From Galeruca laticollis (lineage: Eukaryota > Arthropoda > Insecta > Coleoptera > Chrysomelidae): 64,000 nucleotides of DNA. How positions within the stretch are numbered: position 1 is the stretch's first letter; the number at the start of each line of letters is the position of its first letter. Below the pieces are notes generated by a model, which saw nothing but the letters and a program-made list of their open reading frames with translations, was not told where the DNA came from and ran no database searches. Made by a program: the position numbers and the translations under genes. The stretch is taken from contig OY998175.1 of NCBI GenBank assembly GCA_963921935.1, positions 309,093,484 to 309,157,483 of the forward strand, given 5' to 3'. This document shows positions 35,101-43,135 of this stretch, in pieces.

Positions 35101-35196
35101 TGTTTTCTAAAATAATATTTAATCACTTTTTTGAAAATATGTATCTTTTATTAACTTACGATCATGGTTTATCCAGGACGGTTTGAGAAAAATCAT
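20130..35196 (-). CDS. HIRA: HIRA, histone H3.3 chaperone (14 exons, 884 aa)
   Basis: Exons, 5' to 3': 35196-35160, 35106-34930, 34818-34505, 34450-34163, 34103-33822, 32795-32464, 32408-32283, 32178-31998, 25634-25535, 25211-24948, 24781-24685, 20688-20441, 20390-20302, 20249-20130. All junctions are GT-AG and the phases join without a break (2655 nt). Start is ATG at 35196 (MIFLKPSWINHD). Exons 2-5 encode the WD40 propeller (FATGGQGGSGG, LLASGSDDKLVMIW, WAPHDGWLASGSVDN, YCCCAIGSRDRS). Exon 6 holds the B domain (GKRRITPMML), which binds ASF1. Exons 8-13 encode the C-terminal Hira domain (LEPLKLAPGVTATKECG, FLESQITATGVLESSAEYRY), and exon 14 ends VNELQNDL. HIRA acts in the nucleus with UBN1/CABIN1 partners to deposit H3.3 independently of replication, including in the male pronucleus of flies. 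The protein is shorter than human HIRA (1017 aa) in the linker between B and Hira domains. Introns 5, 8 and 11 carry repeats and transposons. Confidence 0.95.
21530..21880 (+). pseudogene. LINE 3'-end relic in HIRA intron 11
   Basis: With several frameshifts the plus strand retains CIVTVLTKGTETW and, 200 nt on, LKLSGNELDMLQ/W..VARMDK-like remnants of the end of an RT ORF (pattern Y-GxETW ... KWRWxGHVARM). It lacks an intact frame. Confidence 0.5.
21881..22051 (+). pseudogene. hAT transposase C-terminal scrap
   Basis: Frame +: SNNLRSVFPNLCTALRIYFK followed by LPVT is the start of the hAT dimerisation region (typical pattern ...FPNxxxALRIxLxxPVT). It ends without the downstream SERSFS part. 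Confidence 0.6.
22230..24290 (+). repeat. Satellite array, ~173-bp unit, about 12 copies, in HIRA intron 11
   Basis: Units share CCGTATCTCAGTTATTCC, ACATTTAGGACACTGCTGAT, TTTTTTATCAATAGAAT, TCAAGAACGTTCCTTTAGAA, TTTGAGTTCGATATTTCCAT and AAACGAAAACACGTTTTGGA. The GAACGTTC-like core recurs about every 172-175 bases (near 22277, 22451, 22613, 22790, 22961 and so on). Copies differ from each other by many substitutions, so the array is not freshly amplified. It lies inside a 4.0-kb intron. Confidence 0.92.
24425..24640 (+). pseudogene. LINE 3'-end relic (second copy) in HIRA intron 11
   Basis: Plus strand reads IKWSWVGHVAKMDGDRW then ITIEWKLWKRKKKTW, the conserved tail of an RT ORF (KWxWxGHVAR pattern), followed by stops. 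It belongs to the same class as 21530-21880 and sits on the other side of the satellite array. Confidence 0.6.
26126..27459 (-). mobile_element. Apparently complete mariner transposon (1334 bp) in HIRA intron 8
   Basis: Ends with 27-bp perfect terminal inverted repeats (starting CGAGGGCAATTCAGAAACTA on each side), flanked by TA dinucleotides at 26124-26125 and 27460-27461, the expected target duplication. It contains an open transposase of normal length in the same orientation as HIRA. Perfect TIRs and an open frame point to recent arrival. Confidence 0.95.
26225..27298 (-). CDS. Mariner DD34D transposase, 357 aa, open
   Basis: Start at ATG 27298 (the frame opens 5 codons earlier only through TTG). 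An N-terminal paired helix-turn-helix DNA-binding region (about residues 1-110, with GRPSLVT linker) precedes the WVPKIL motif (residues 126-131). The catalytic triad is complete: D165 (VTGDETW), D260 (LHDNARPH) and D295 (SPDLAPSDYHLF), with exactly 34 residues between the second and third Asp, the mariner DD34D signature. The length matches active mariners (about 345-360 aa). It cuts and pastes the surrounding element at TA sites. No frameshift or stop is seen, so it may be functional; activity is not shown. Confidence 0.95.
   Translation of the reverse strand: MCAAIENPAKCEVRAVIRFFTAKGYSAAAIHRELCAVYGPKVMSEGVVREWVRLFKSGRENVHDEERSGRPSLVTDELVQTVDAKVRENRRFTMAELSTDFPQISKTLSYEIVTARLGYRKFCARWVPKILTDHHKSQRMASALDFLSRYEDEGEPLLNRIVTGDETWIKYVNPETKEQSKMWAHSDSPTKPKKARQDFSARKLMATVFWDAKGVLLVEFMERGTTINQDVYCETLKTLRRAIQNKRRGMLTSGIVFLHDNARPHSARRTTALLESFKWDVFNHPPYSPDLAPSDYHLFMHMKKWLGSQRFDDDEELKDAVTGWLKAQAGDFYAEGISKLVKRYDKCLNRYGDYVEK
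27852..27905 (+). other. Candidate orphan first exon (18 codons + donor)
   Basis: ATG frame MTVSFESKLCISDEERQL ends in phase 0 at a canonical donor (TTG|GTAAGTTA). No following exon recognised; it could be a remnant of a transposon gene or a chance match. A similar short exon is at 45698-45721. Confidence 0.2.
28506..28757 (-). pseudogene. hAT transposase, C-terminal dimerisation region
   Basis: Reads TLFPNMDTALRILLCMMISN then ASGERSFSVLKRIKNYLRN, the hAT dimerisation signature, to a normal stop at 28506. It is separated from the rest of the transposase by the PLE insertion, which supplies the spurious N-terminal part of this open frame. Confidence 0.85.
28758..29796 (-). mobile_element. Penelope-like element inserted in the hAT transposase gene
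   Basis: Bounded by inverted copies of the same terminal sequence (AGTGTTTTTAAATGAAACTC at 28758 and its complement ending AAAAACACTAAT near 29796). Between them, minus strand, is only the 3' third of a PLE, with its RT and upstream parts deleted. It shares terminal sequences with 1-3595. Copies derived from its junction with hAT occur at 8652 and 41938. Confidence 0.88.
29132..29503 (-). pseudogene. PLE GIY-YIG endonuclease fragment (open 123 codons)
   Basis: CPECNAVYLGQTLRNFEIRY, then the C-terminal part ending NSPLINCLLK, nearly identical to the last 120 residues of the copy at 2495-3223. The RT is missing, so this is a deleted derivative. Confidence 0.8.
29797..30390 (-). pseudogene. hAT transposase, middle region
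   Basis: The frame contains KRRQKRKALPGEDQEDEPEP, then NTFNVVIDRLYSELNKRSEV, the mid-portion typical of DUF4371/ZMYM1-like transposases, ending LFPEIDCLDPYFVEYAH directly against the PLE. Between 30390 and 31013 the reading frame is broken by stops, though residues such as a TTF/CAFIDDxx-like stretch can be traced in pieces. It lies in the same orientation as HIRA. Confidence 0.75.
31013..31945 (-). pseudogene. hAT transposase, N-terminal TTF-type zinc finger and DUF4371 start
   Basis: The frame is open from about 31945, upstream of the first ATG at 31792. It has a Ser/Thr-rich leader, then LPNGEMMYSNTTGCLYCVPC with CKLF (TTF-type zinc finger), SGLAFRGSQEIFGFQGNGNF (the GLAFRG motif of ZMYM1-like transposases) and SVDSTPDIS (start of the catalytic region with the first Asp) before a stop. 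It is disrupted downstream, hence not active. Confidence 0.8.
32885..33300 (+). repeat. Minisatellite in HIRA intron 5
   Basis: About ten imperfect units of 30-60 nt around GTCATTTATGGAGGAAAAAA with GGGCGAGAAAG spacers. One 72-nt supra-unit (GGGCGATAAAGGCCATTTAT ... GAGGACACGAAATAACATTT) is duplicated exactly at about 33040-33111 and 33112-33175. Open frames seen across it on both strands are artefacts of the repetition. Confidence 0.88.
33431..33547 (-). pseudogene. Decayed duplicate of the start of HIRA exon 6
   Basis: 117 nt closely matching 32714-32831 (exon 6 start plus its acceptor): both contain GGGAACCACTGAA, GTCAAATTCCAG, CTTTTGGAACGATTTGTGAT. The acceptor AG is kept, but one extra base after it shifts the frame relative to the real exon. 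A shorter third copy is at about 33331-33366. Lies within intron 5. Confidence 0.8.
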
Positions 35197-35275
35197 TTTT
35201 TTCTTAATTCAAACTCTAGAAACAATAGTGAAATTACGGTAGAAATACATTTAAAATTATTTAATCAATGCTTAT

Positions 35276-35488
35276 TTAAATGTTTGAAGAAAGCATAAAC
35301 ATAACCAATAAATTTGACATTATGATTTTCCCTGTATATCTTTTGCTTGTTTTTGACGTTGTAAATAGAATATAGAGGTAAGGAGAATCATCTCTGTAAG
35401 AGAAAAGTGTTCGTGCAAATGCATTAAATTGTGGTGGCGCCACATTAGCATCAGGGTAAATTTTAAAGAAAACACCTCTATCCTTCAT
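35276..35488 (-). other. Small ORF upstream of HIRA, unrecognised (70 codons)
   Basis: ATG at 35488 gives MKDRGVFFKIYPDANVAPPQ and on to a stop 80 nt before the HIRA start codon, on the same strand. It is not obviously repetitive, and its composition is protein-like for the first ~45 residues. It could be an upstream ORF, an old gene fragment, or chance. I do not recognise a family. Confidence 0.25.
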
Positions 35489-35519
35489 AGTTGTAAATTT
35501 CAAACATATATTCTTTTAA

Positions 35520-36983
35520 AATTACAGTTAGTTTCTATTAGTTCCTATATATACCGATAGGTGGTGACCAGAACACGTATTTCGTTGAAATTGTTTCCTG
35601 TAATTTAGTATTGAGGTTTCTAGCTAGAGGGCAGTCTAAAAAATTCAATAATTCTTTTAACATTTTTTTGAATTTAGCAACCTAAGTTGAATTAGATATA
35701 TAATTTATAAAATCATTTGAAGAACACCGAAATTATTCGTGCATTTTTCAATATACAGGGTTTGTCAGATAAGATGATAGCGTAAACTGATGGCCTTATT
35801 CAGTAATTATATGCTTAGTTTAAATGAATAATTACAATTTCGCTACTTCTTGTCAATTTAAACATAAATCTGATGTTTGAGTAAAGTTTATTTGGAATTA
35901 AACAGATTTCATTTTTAAATAAAATTGAAAATAATTCCACAAATGTCCCTTACAAAAGCTGATGAAATTCTGTAATTTCTTACAAACAATAAAATAACCG
36001 CTTTTTCAATAAGTTCTAGTTACATGATTTCTTTTAATTTTCAATAAGCAGTGCATAAAATGTTATTACTAATCATGTAAAATTCCGTAGTGGTCGTCGT
36101 GTATAGATAGCTTGGTACCTTATGGTACCTACCTCTTACTTTTGTTATTTACATTCTATAATTTTATGTTAAATGCTACATTCTACAAAATGCATAACTA
36201 CTACATTCTTGTCGAATTTTAATACTAAATACCGAAGCAACAATAGTAAAGTTAGCTCAAAGGATCAAAATATAATTTACAAATAAAACATTTAATTCTT
36301 AAATTGTAACAGGTTAACAATTTACGAACAGTTCAATTCGAATGATCGACTATATTCTGAACCAAATTTGAATAAACGTTGTTGAAAAAATAGTTGGGCG
36401 AATGGAATGGAACTTCTATACAGGTGTTTACTAGCGGAATGCGTCTCACTGTACAACGTAGTCCGGTAAAAATATAAATAGTAACCTCCCAAAAAAATTC
36501 GAATCAACCCTGATATTTGGATTGTAGTATGGATAACATCACTGAATCAACTTTGCGTGTCAGTGTTTAACGTACCGCTGCTATTTTGTGTCGTTTTTAA
36601 ATAGTATCGCAAATAAATTGATATTTCTCAAAAAGGGTATTCCTTTTATTTTCAAAATTACTAAGGAAATTTGAGAAACGTCCAATTTCTCAGTAGAATA
36701 TTAACGAATTTTACAATTATGTAATCTTTTAGACTGCAATAAGATTGTTAAAAAATATTCGAGAACAAAATGCCGATTGAGTCAAAATTTAATTTTCTAA
36801 AGAAAATTTTAATTTCGGGAATATTGTGATACATTAATAAATAACATTTATTATAATTTGAATTTCATTTGTTATAGTGATTTTAGTTTCTAAAAACTCT
36901 TTATATTTGATGCAACTTTATATTGTCACTATTTCTACTGGACTAATTAAAATAGTTACCTAGCGGTTTGTAGTGGGGACAAA
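35520..36983. other. Upstream of HIRA: no recognisable feature
   Basis: AT-rich non-coding sequence. A palindromic GGTACCTTATGGTACC word sits at about 36114. I see nothing else supportable. Confidence 0.5.
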
Positions 36984-37103
36984 ATGACCGAAGAAGAACC
37001 AGGCTGGTACGGCATGGCACCAGCTTTAGCGGCATCCATCGTGAACCAACGTGTTATGGATTTATTGTGTTTGGTGAAGGACAATACATTCATGCAGAGA
37101 TGA
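36984..37103 (+). other. Unrecognised 39-codon ORF in a GC-richer patch
   Basis: MTEEEPGWYGMAPALAASIV then NQRVMDLLCLVKDNTFMQR, stop. GC content is clearly higher than its flanks, and the 5' context (GGGACAAAATG) is a good start context. It could be a micropeptide, a first exon remnant or a retro-fragment. No known family comes to mind. Confidence 0.3.
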
Positions 37104-38370
37104 AGAGAGCAATCACGGACTTGCGGTTTTTTCTAATACCGGGGGAATATGAACAATTCAATTTCGTTTAATACACAGTATAACCAACATTATTCATAGA
37201 GAATAGAACGCGTATTATATTGAAAATAACTTTTATTGTGTGTATATTATATAATAAAATTATAGTTTAACAATAAACTAGAAAAAATATTAAGGGAAAT
37301 AAGCATTAAAACGTACTTTACGAGTGTTTATAATAAAAATATTTACACAAAGAGAAATTCGTACTTATATATTTCCCCTTGTATCTATGTTAATTTATTT
37401 AATTCAACAACTACAAGTATAGAATTCAATACAAACCTATATTTTTTAGAATTCCGGTTTAAGAATTGATTACATGTTTTTTTATTTCGAATTAATGTTA
37501 TATAACAAATAAAAAGCAAATATTTCTAGGTTATAAACAATCGATGTTTTGAATACTTTGTAATTTATGGTGAATTAAAAAAGTTCTATTGTCTATTGAT
37601 AGTTTTTTTTATTAATTATTGGAAATGATTAGAATTGATAATTAAATAGTATTTAATCCATACAAGTTAACTACTAGATGACGACATTAGGAGGCTTCGG
37701 TAGGGACTATGATTTATACAGGGTGTCCCGCAAATTAGAGAAATAATATACACGGTGTTCCAACGAAAAATACCCACCATAAATAACTGGGAAGGTAATA
37801 ACTGTCTAAAAAAGTGGTGAAATACGTCGTCCTTGATTTGAAGGGGACACATTCTACCATAATACTTGTAATCGTAATGTCACCCATTGATCTTACACAG
37901 TCACCCACTTTAAAAAATACAAATTGCAACTAATTGTTATTATGTTATTGTACTTAGTAAGAGTTTTTTGACTTATCTTTTTCGTTTGGTTGTCGTTCAA
38001 TAAATTATCAATACACATACATAGGTAAAGCCTGTTCAGAGATATAAAAAAGTGACTTGCCGCATTTTAAGTGGGTTTATCCAAGGGTGGCTATAACCAA
38101 ACATTGAATGAATGAATGAATAGGCCCGTATTGAACTGCAAATCCGGAAGACGTAATTTCATTATAAAAGAAATTAAAATAAAATAATTTGGTCCAAAGG
38201 TGGCCATAAACAAACATTGCATGAATGAATAATTGCAGCTGAGAATAGGTCCGTACTTAAGAATGTATTAAACTGCAAATTAACTGCCTACATTAGATAA
38301 TCTATTTAAGAGACTTGAAAAAGATGAAACCGGCATTAAATGTGGCAGAACAAAGTTATAGAAGTGTTTC

Positions 38371-38373
<3 letters not shown>
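37104..38373. other. No gene; possible transposon edge
   Basis: AT-rich. ACAGGGTGTCCCGCAAATTA at about 37718 and ACGGTGTTCCAACGAAAAAT at about 37753 are words common at ends of insect repeats. Around 38080-38280 two similar blocks (GGTGGCCATAAACAAACATT-like) form a short tandem duplication. Confidence 0.45.
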
Positions 38374-38444
<71 letters not shown>

Positions 38445-38445
38445 A
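38374..38445. repeat. (TA)n microsatellite
   Basis: About 70 bases of alternating TA with one phase break. The Ile-Tyr-rich ORFs through it are artefacts. Confidence 0.95.
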
Positions 38446-38652
38446 ACAAAGAGCAAACAGCAAGTGTTATCATGGGAAAGCACGCAAAAATAAAGAGGTT
38501 ACTGAAGAGGAGTGGTAACCGTAAACATGCATGTTTCTAGCTCATTAGCCTTCATCAGTACGGTATAACCAAGTATGGATGTGAAACTTGGGAGCAACGA
38601 TGTTGAATGAAACATGGAAGAACACAAAGAACGGAAAATAACAGGACAACCA
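38444..38652 (+). repeat. 209-bp direct repeat, copy 1
   Basis: Nearly identical to 38802-39010 (offset 358): AAACAAAGAGCAAACA, GTGTTATCATGGGAAAGCAC ... GGAAAATAACAGGACAACCA. Its left edge abuts a TA microsatellite. Confidence 0.9.
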
Positions 38653-38801
38653 AACGCACATTTGTGCCATCAATTGGAAGATTCCGATTTTGGAACAACA
38701 ACCAATATCAACACGGAGGCGCATAAAGCCCTCCTGTCTGGAAAAAACCAACCCAAGGTAAAGAAACAAGATCAAAAAAGGATCATGCGTGAATTTAACA
38801 A

Positions 38802-39007
38802 AAACAAAGAGCAAACAACAAGTGTTATCATGGGAAAGCACGCAAAAATAAAGAGGTTACTGAAGAGGAGTGGTAACCGTAAACATGCATGTTTCTAGCT
38901 CATTAGCCTTCATCAGTACGGTATAACCAAGTATGGATGTGAAACTTGGGAGCAACGATGTTGAATGAAACATGGAAGAACACAAAGAACGGAAAATAAC
39001 AGGACAA

Positions 39008-39010
<3 letters not shown>
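38802..39010 (+). repeat. 209-bp direct repeat, copy 2
   Basis: Second copy; its right edge abuts the second TA microsatellite. A 95-codon frame (38614-38898) spans the unit boundary and has no recognisable domain. Confidence 0.9.

Positions 39011-39069
<59 letters not shown>
39011..39069. repeat. (TA)n microsatellite at the LINE 3' end
   Basis: About 58 bases of pure TA, directly following the 3' end of the minus-strand LINE, consistent with a microsatellite tail. Confidence 0.92.
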
Positions 39070-39070
<1 letters not shown>

Positions 39071-40120
39071 GGCTTGATACCCCTGCTGGGGTTTCGCCGC
39101 CTCACGCTTTCTAGATCCATTTTTTTTGGGGTGTATCAATCCCCGTTTTTCCTTTTAGAGTTTCTCTGTCAATGCTCTCCATAGTTTCCTATCCTTAACT
39201 TTGTCCTTCCATCCTCCAATTCCGGCCCTTGTCATATCTTCCTTCACCTGTTCCAGCCATTTTATTCTAGGTCTACCCCTACGTTTTTTCCCCCAGGATC
39301 CCATTGTGTCATTTGCAGTGTGATTTCCTGTTCTTCTGCTCTATATATGTGTCCCAGCCATTTCATTCTTTGCCTTTTTATTTTCCTTACTATGTCCTTT
39401 CCTTCCAGTTCTTGCTCAATTTCATAGTTCATTCTTTGTCTGTACTCGTTATCTCTCAATTTAATTGGTCCCAATATTGTTCTCATTATCTTTCTTTCTA
39501 TTATTCTCAAGTCTTCTTCTTCCTTTTTAGTCAGTGTCATTGTTTCAGCAGCATACAACAGGACGGGTCTTATTATCACTTTATAAATATTGATTTTGGT
39601 TTGTCTTGAGAGTAATTTGCTTTTTAAAAGTTTTTTATTGGCATGGTAAGCCCTATTTGCATTAATGATTTTTTCTTCTATTTCCTTTTTCCTGTTTCCA
39701 GTGTTTGTTACTGTGACACCTAAGTATTTGAGTTTCTCCACTTTTTCAAATTCGAAATCTCCGATCTTTATTGCATTGGTTTGATTTATTTTACCAAAAA
39801 TAATCATTTTTGTTTTATCTGCATTTATTTCTAATCCCATCCTACTTCCTTCACTTGTGATTTCCCTTATTGTGTTTTCCAGAATCTCCCTTGTCTTCGA
39901 TATTATTACTATATCGTCCGCATAGGCAATTATCTGTCTTCCGCTCGTCCTGAGATTGCTTTTTTGTATTCGTCTCATTGCATATTCAAGTGTTAGGTTG
40001 AATAATGATGCAGATAGCGAATCACTTTGTCTTACACCCTTATTTATGTTTATTTCATCAGTTTCTCCTCCTTGTGTTTTATATCGTAGCCCTTGAGTTT
40101 TCCATAGTCATCTTGATTAA
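39070..40120 (-). mobile_element. LINE (RTE/Jockey-like), 5'-truncated
   Basis: Minus strand: from about 40120 GVRQSDSLSASLFNLTLEYA, then the ORF 39978-39262 with the RT active site YADDIVI, then KTKMIIFG, KYLGVTVTNTG, IRPVLLYAAETMTLTKKEEE and the tail KWLGHIYRAE. The 3' end has GGTTTCGCCGCCTCACGC-type sequence and a TA-rich tail. Endonuclease and the first RT motifs are absent. Confidence 0.85.
39262..39978 (-). pseudogene. LINE reverse transcriptase C-terminal half (238 codons open)
   Basis: Contains the catalytic YADD box and the conserved thumb/C-terminal region; the fingers and endonuclease domains are missing. The frame remains open to its natural-looking stop, so the copy is moderately young, but it is 5'-truncated and inactive. 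Confidence 0.8.
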
Positions 40121-40275
40121 CCTTCTTAATTTATATCCAACATATGGGTTTTATATTTATAAAGATTAATAAAAGACAGGTTTTATTGTTAAAACCATGA
40201 TTAAATTCTAAGCAAAAATATGTATAAAATAAACTTACGTTAATGTCAGATATAGTTTTTCCTCTGGTGATATAT

Positions 40276-40545
40276 TGTTAGGAAACAGCACACTGGTATA
40301 GTCCCTGAATCCGACTCTATCTATGCCATGTATGAAAGTTAAAATTATGGCGGATGCGCCGGAATTTCTTAGAATTGTTTACGATTGTGACTATCTTATC
40401 TAGACATTGTTTTTGTGACCAGTCTTATCTAGAAAATGCCAGAGCCAATTGTTTTTGTGTAAGCCGTAATCTAGAATTATCTAGTAAAAAAGGCACTAAT
40501 ATATAAAGGAGCGACCAGAAATAATAAACTCCAAGAAAAAGCTTT
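40276..40545 (+). repeat. LTR-like remnant upstream of the gypsy pol
   Basis: Begins TGTTAGGAAACAGCACACTG, has a TATA-like ACTAATATATAAAGGAGC (about 40495) and AATAATAAACTCC about 20 nt later, then runs straight into pol without gag. Read as a 5' LTR or part of one; the right LTR was not found. Confidence 0.4.
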
Positions 40546-40559
40546 TACCAACGAGACTG

Positions 40560-41157
40560 CGACTGCGGACCGCCTCTGGTGAGAGTGCCAACATTCACGG
40601 TGAGACTAAAATCCAATTGGGAATTGGCGCAGAAAAGTTCACGCATACGAATCGTAGCCGACATTGAAGAGGACGTGATTCTGGGAATGGACGTAATGAA
40701 TGTACATGGTATCCAATTAGACTTTAGAAACAGAACCATTAAAGTGGGTTCCTAGGAGGTATTCCTTCATCCATATGAAGGAAGCGCAGCTGTACAGGAA
40801 GATACCGTTCTATCTGCATGAAGCGAAACCATGATAGTAGCACGGCTACAGGGAATCATGGACGAAGGTACACCGGTTATGATGGAGACAAGGAACCACG
40901 ACGAAGAAGCTGGCAAAGGAGTACTAATTGGAAAAGGATTGGTTACGTCGGCGAAAGAGATCCCAGTACGTGTGATAAACGTGAATGATTACCCAGTTAC
41001 CATCAAGAAGGAAACCAGGATTGGATCCTGCGTACCAGTGACGTCTATAGTTCGTCAAACAACGACCACTGACAATTCCAATGCCAGATTCGAACAGATG
41101 TTATCACTAGCTGGTCAATTCTTAAATCGAGTTGAAAAAAGAGAATGAGAGAATTTC
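40560..41157 (+). pseudogene. gypsy protease region and linker
   Basis: In pieces: VPTFTVRLKSN, EDVILGMDVMNVHGIQLDFR (the LGMD segment after the protease core), a stop at about 40755, then MIVARLQGIMDEG to RVEKRE. The expected D-T/S-G catalytic triplet is not present in the remaining sequence. Two or more stops. Confidence 0.7.
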
Positions 41158-41937
41158 TCTTGCAGTATCAAGACCTATTCGTACCAAAAGGAGGAAAGAC
41201 TGGAAGAACTTCAGCCGTCAAACACAAAATCGATACTGGTAATGCCAAGCCAATTAGGCAATCAGCTCGATGACTACCACGAGCGAAGAGAGAGGAAGCT
41301 GAAAGAATACTTCGAGAGATGGCTGAAGAGAAAGTAATAGAACCATCTACTAGTCCATGGGTGTCTACAGTAGTGCTCGTCAAGAAAAAGGATGGAACTA
41401 CGAGATTCTGCGTGGATTATCGCCAGTTAAACAACGTGACGAAGAAAGACAGCTATCCTCTGCCGCGAATTGACGATACGCTAGATACTTTGGCCGGCAA
41501 CAAACTGTTTTCCACCTTGGACCTGAAGTCTGGTTATTGGCAAGTGGAAATGGACCCAGAAGACAAAGAGAAGACTGCTTTTACCACCGGATATGGATTA
41601 TGGCAATTCAACGTCATGCCATTCGGGCTCTGTAATGCGCCTGCGATATTTGAAAGACTTATGGAAAATGTCTTGAAAGGGTTGTCTTGGAAGACATGCC
41701 TGGTCTATTTAGACAACATCGTAGTACTGGGGAAGGAATTTGAGAAACACCTGAAAAATTTGGAAGATGTACTCCAAGCTGCCCAGTTCATGTTAAACCC
41801 GAAGAAATGTCAGCTGTTCCAAAACCGAGTAAAATATCTAGGTCATATAGTGAGCAATGAAGGAGTGGCGGTGAATCCAGAGAACATTGCTTCCATTCAG
41901 CAATGGCCGCAACCAACCGACAAACATCAAATTAGGA
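41146..41937 (+). pseudogene. gypsy reverse transcriptase with YLDN and a nonsense codon
   Basis: The frame runs from about 41146 with one TGA at 41271-41273 (in SAR-stop-LPRAKR; other elements of this type have Arg there, so CGA to TGA). Motifs: FCVDYRQLNNVTKKDSYPLP, STLDLKSGYWQVEMDP, VMPFGLCNAPAIFERLM. The catalytic box reads VYLDNIVV instead of YLDD, so the second catalytic Asp is Asn. The frame continues to 41937, where the chimeric insert begins. Confidence 0.88.
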
Positions 41938-42123
41938 ATTGACTGTCTCGACCCTTACTTCGTGGAATATGCTCATATTAGTGTTTTTAAATGAAACAGA
42001 AGTAACTTCTGTCATTCTGACGATGATATTGATTTATCGAAACAATTGTCAATTTTTTAGAATTTCCAATAACTTGTATTATATTGTGGAATTAACTAGA
42101 GACCTTGAGTTTCATTTAAAAAC
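41938..42123 (+). mobile_element. Short PLE retrocopy carrying hAT exon sequence (second copy)
   Basis: 186-bp insertion in the gypsy RT with a 14-bp target-site duplication ACATCAAATTAGGA (41924-41937 and 42124-42137). Order: 38-40 bases of hAT exon (GACTGTCTCGACCCTTACTT ... GCTCAT), the PLE terminus ATTAGTGTTTTTAAATGAAA, then an abrupt jump at a short palindrome (AGAAGTAACTTCT) into the opposite PLE terminus (TTTATCGAAACAATTGTCAA ... TTTAAAAAC). The hAT/PLE junction is identical to that at 29790-29800. Confidence 0.92.
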
Positions 42124-42137
42124 ACATCAAATTAGGA

Positions 42138-42643
42138 GTTTCCTTGGACTTTGCACGTATTATAGAAGATTTATCAGGAAGTTTGGAGATATTGCCAAGC
42201 CTCTAACTCAACTTACAGAAGAATCAAGAGTTTTCCAATGGGACGAAGATTGTCAACCGGCTTTTGAAACCTTGAAGAGGCATTTAACCTCGGCGCCGAT
42301 ATTAGGATATCCATTACCAGAGGGAGACTTTATTCTTGACACTGATGCAAGCAACGTAGGAATTGGTGGAGAGCTATCACAGATCCAAAGAGGGCAAGAA
42401 AGAGGGCTGGGATATTTCAGTAAAGTCGTCTCCAAACCAGAACGAAACTACTGCGTCACAAGAAGAGAACTTTTGGCGGTAGTGAAGTCCGTGGAACACT
42501 TTCACCAGTATCTCTATGGTAGGAAATTTTTAATCCGGACTGATCATGCAGCACTCAAGTGGTTGATGCAGTTCAGGAATCCCGAGGACCAGATCGCTAG
42601 ATGGATTGAACGACTTCAAGAGTACGATTTCAACATCGAGCTG
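42138..42643 (+). pseudogene. gypsy RT connection and RNase H domain
   Basis: FLGLCTYYRRFIRKFGDIAK starts immediately after the insert, completing the RT thumb. RNase H shows ILDTDASNVGIGGELSQIQ (first Asp), RRELLAVVKSVEHF (Glu) and IRTDHAALKWL (Asp). A frameshift occurs at about 42645, where GKSHxNADxLSRRP would begin. Confidence 0.88.
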
Positions 42644-43135
42644 GTGTGAGTCACCGAAATGCCGACTCCCTGTCTAGACGGCCGTGCCCAACAGACTGCT
42701 CCCACTACAACGAGGCGGAATCTAGGGAAGCTGCAGTTTCAAGAACTACTGTAGTCAACGAGGAATGGTCACCCACCAGGATCAGAAAAGTTCAGGAGAA
42801 TGATCCTCACCTGAAGATGATCCGGCAATGGAAGGAAGGAAATCGGCGACCTACCTGGGAACAAGTGTCAATATTTTCACCGAAACTGAAGGCGTATTGG
42901 GCTCAGTGGGACTCCCTTGTCCTGGAAGAAGGGCTGTTGAAAAGAGTCCTTGAAAACGATGATGGTTTCGACATGAGGAGATAACTAGTTATCCCGAGAA
43001 CAAGAGTAGCTGAAGTACTAAAGAAGTTACACGACAGTCCATCGGGAGGTCATCTGCGAGTGAAGAAAACTCTCCAGCGAATCCGTGAGAGGTTTAATTG
43101 GATGAACAGCTTCGATGATGTGAAGGTCTGGTGTA
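42644..43135 (+). pseudogene. gypsy integrase N-terminal zinc-binding region
   Basis: SHRNADSLSRRPCPTDC then a long linker. After a stop at about 42983 the HHCC-type finger begins: KKLHDSPSGGHLRVKKTL, and the first Cys of the pair (VKVWC) ends at the solo LTR. The second Cys side (TCATSNGPHR) resumes at about 43884. Confidence 0.8.

Noticed and set aside
38315..39184. ORFs rich in Ile-Tyr across TA tracts on both strands
   Set aside because: Produced by translation of (TA)n; no biological coding content.
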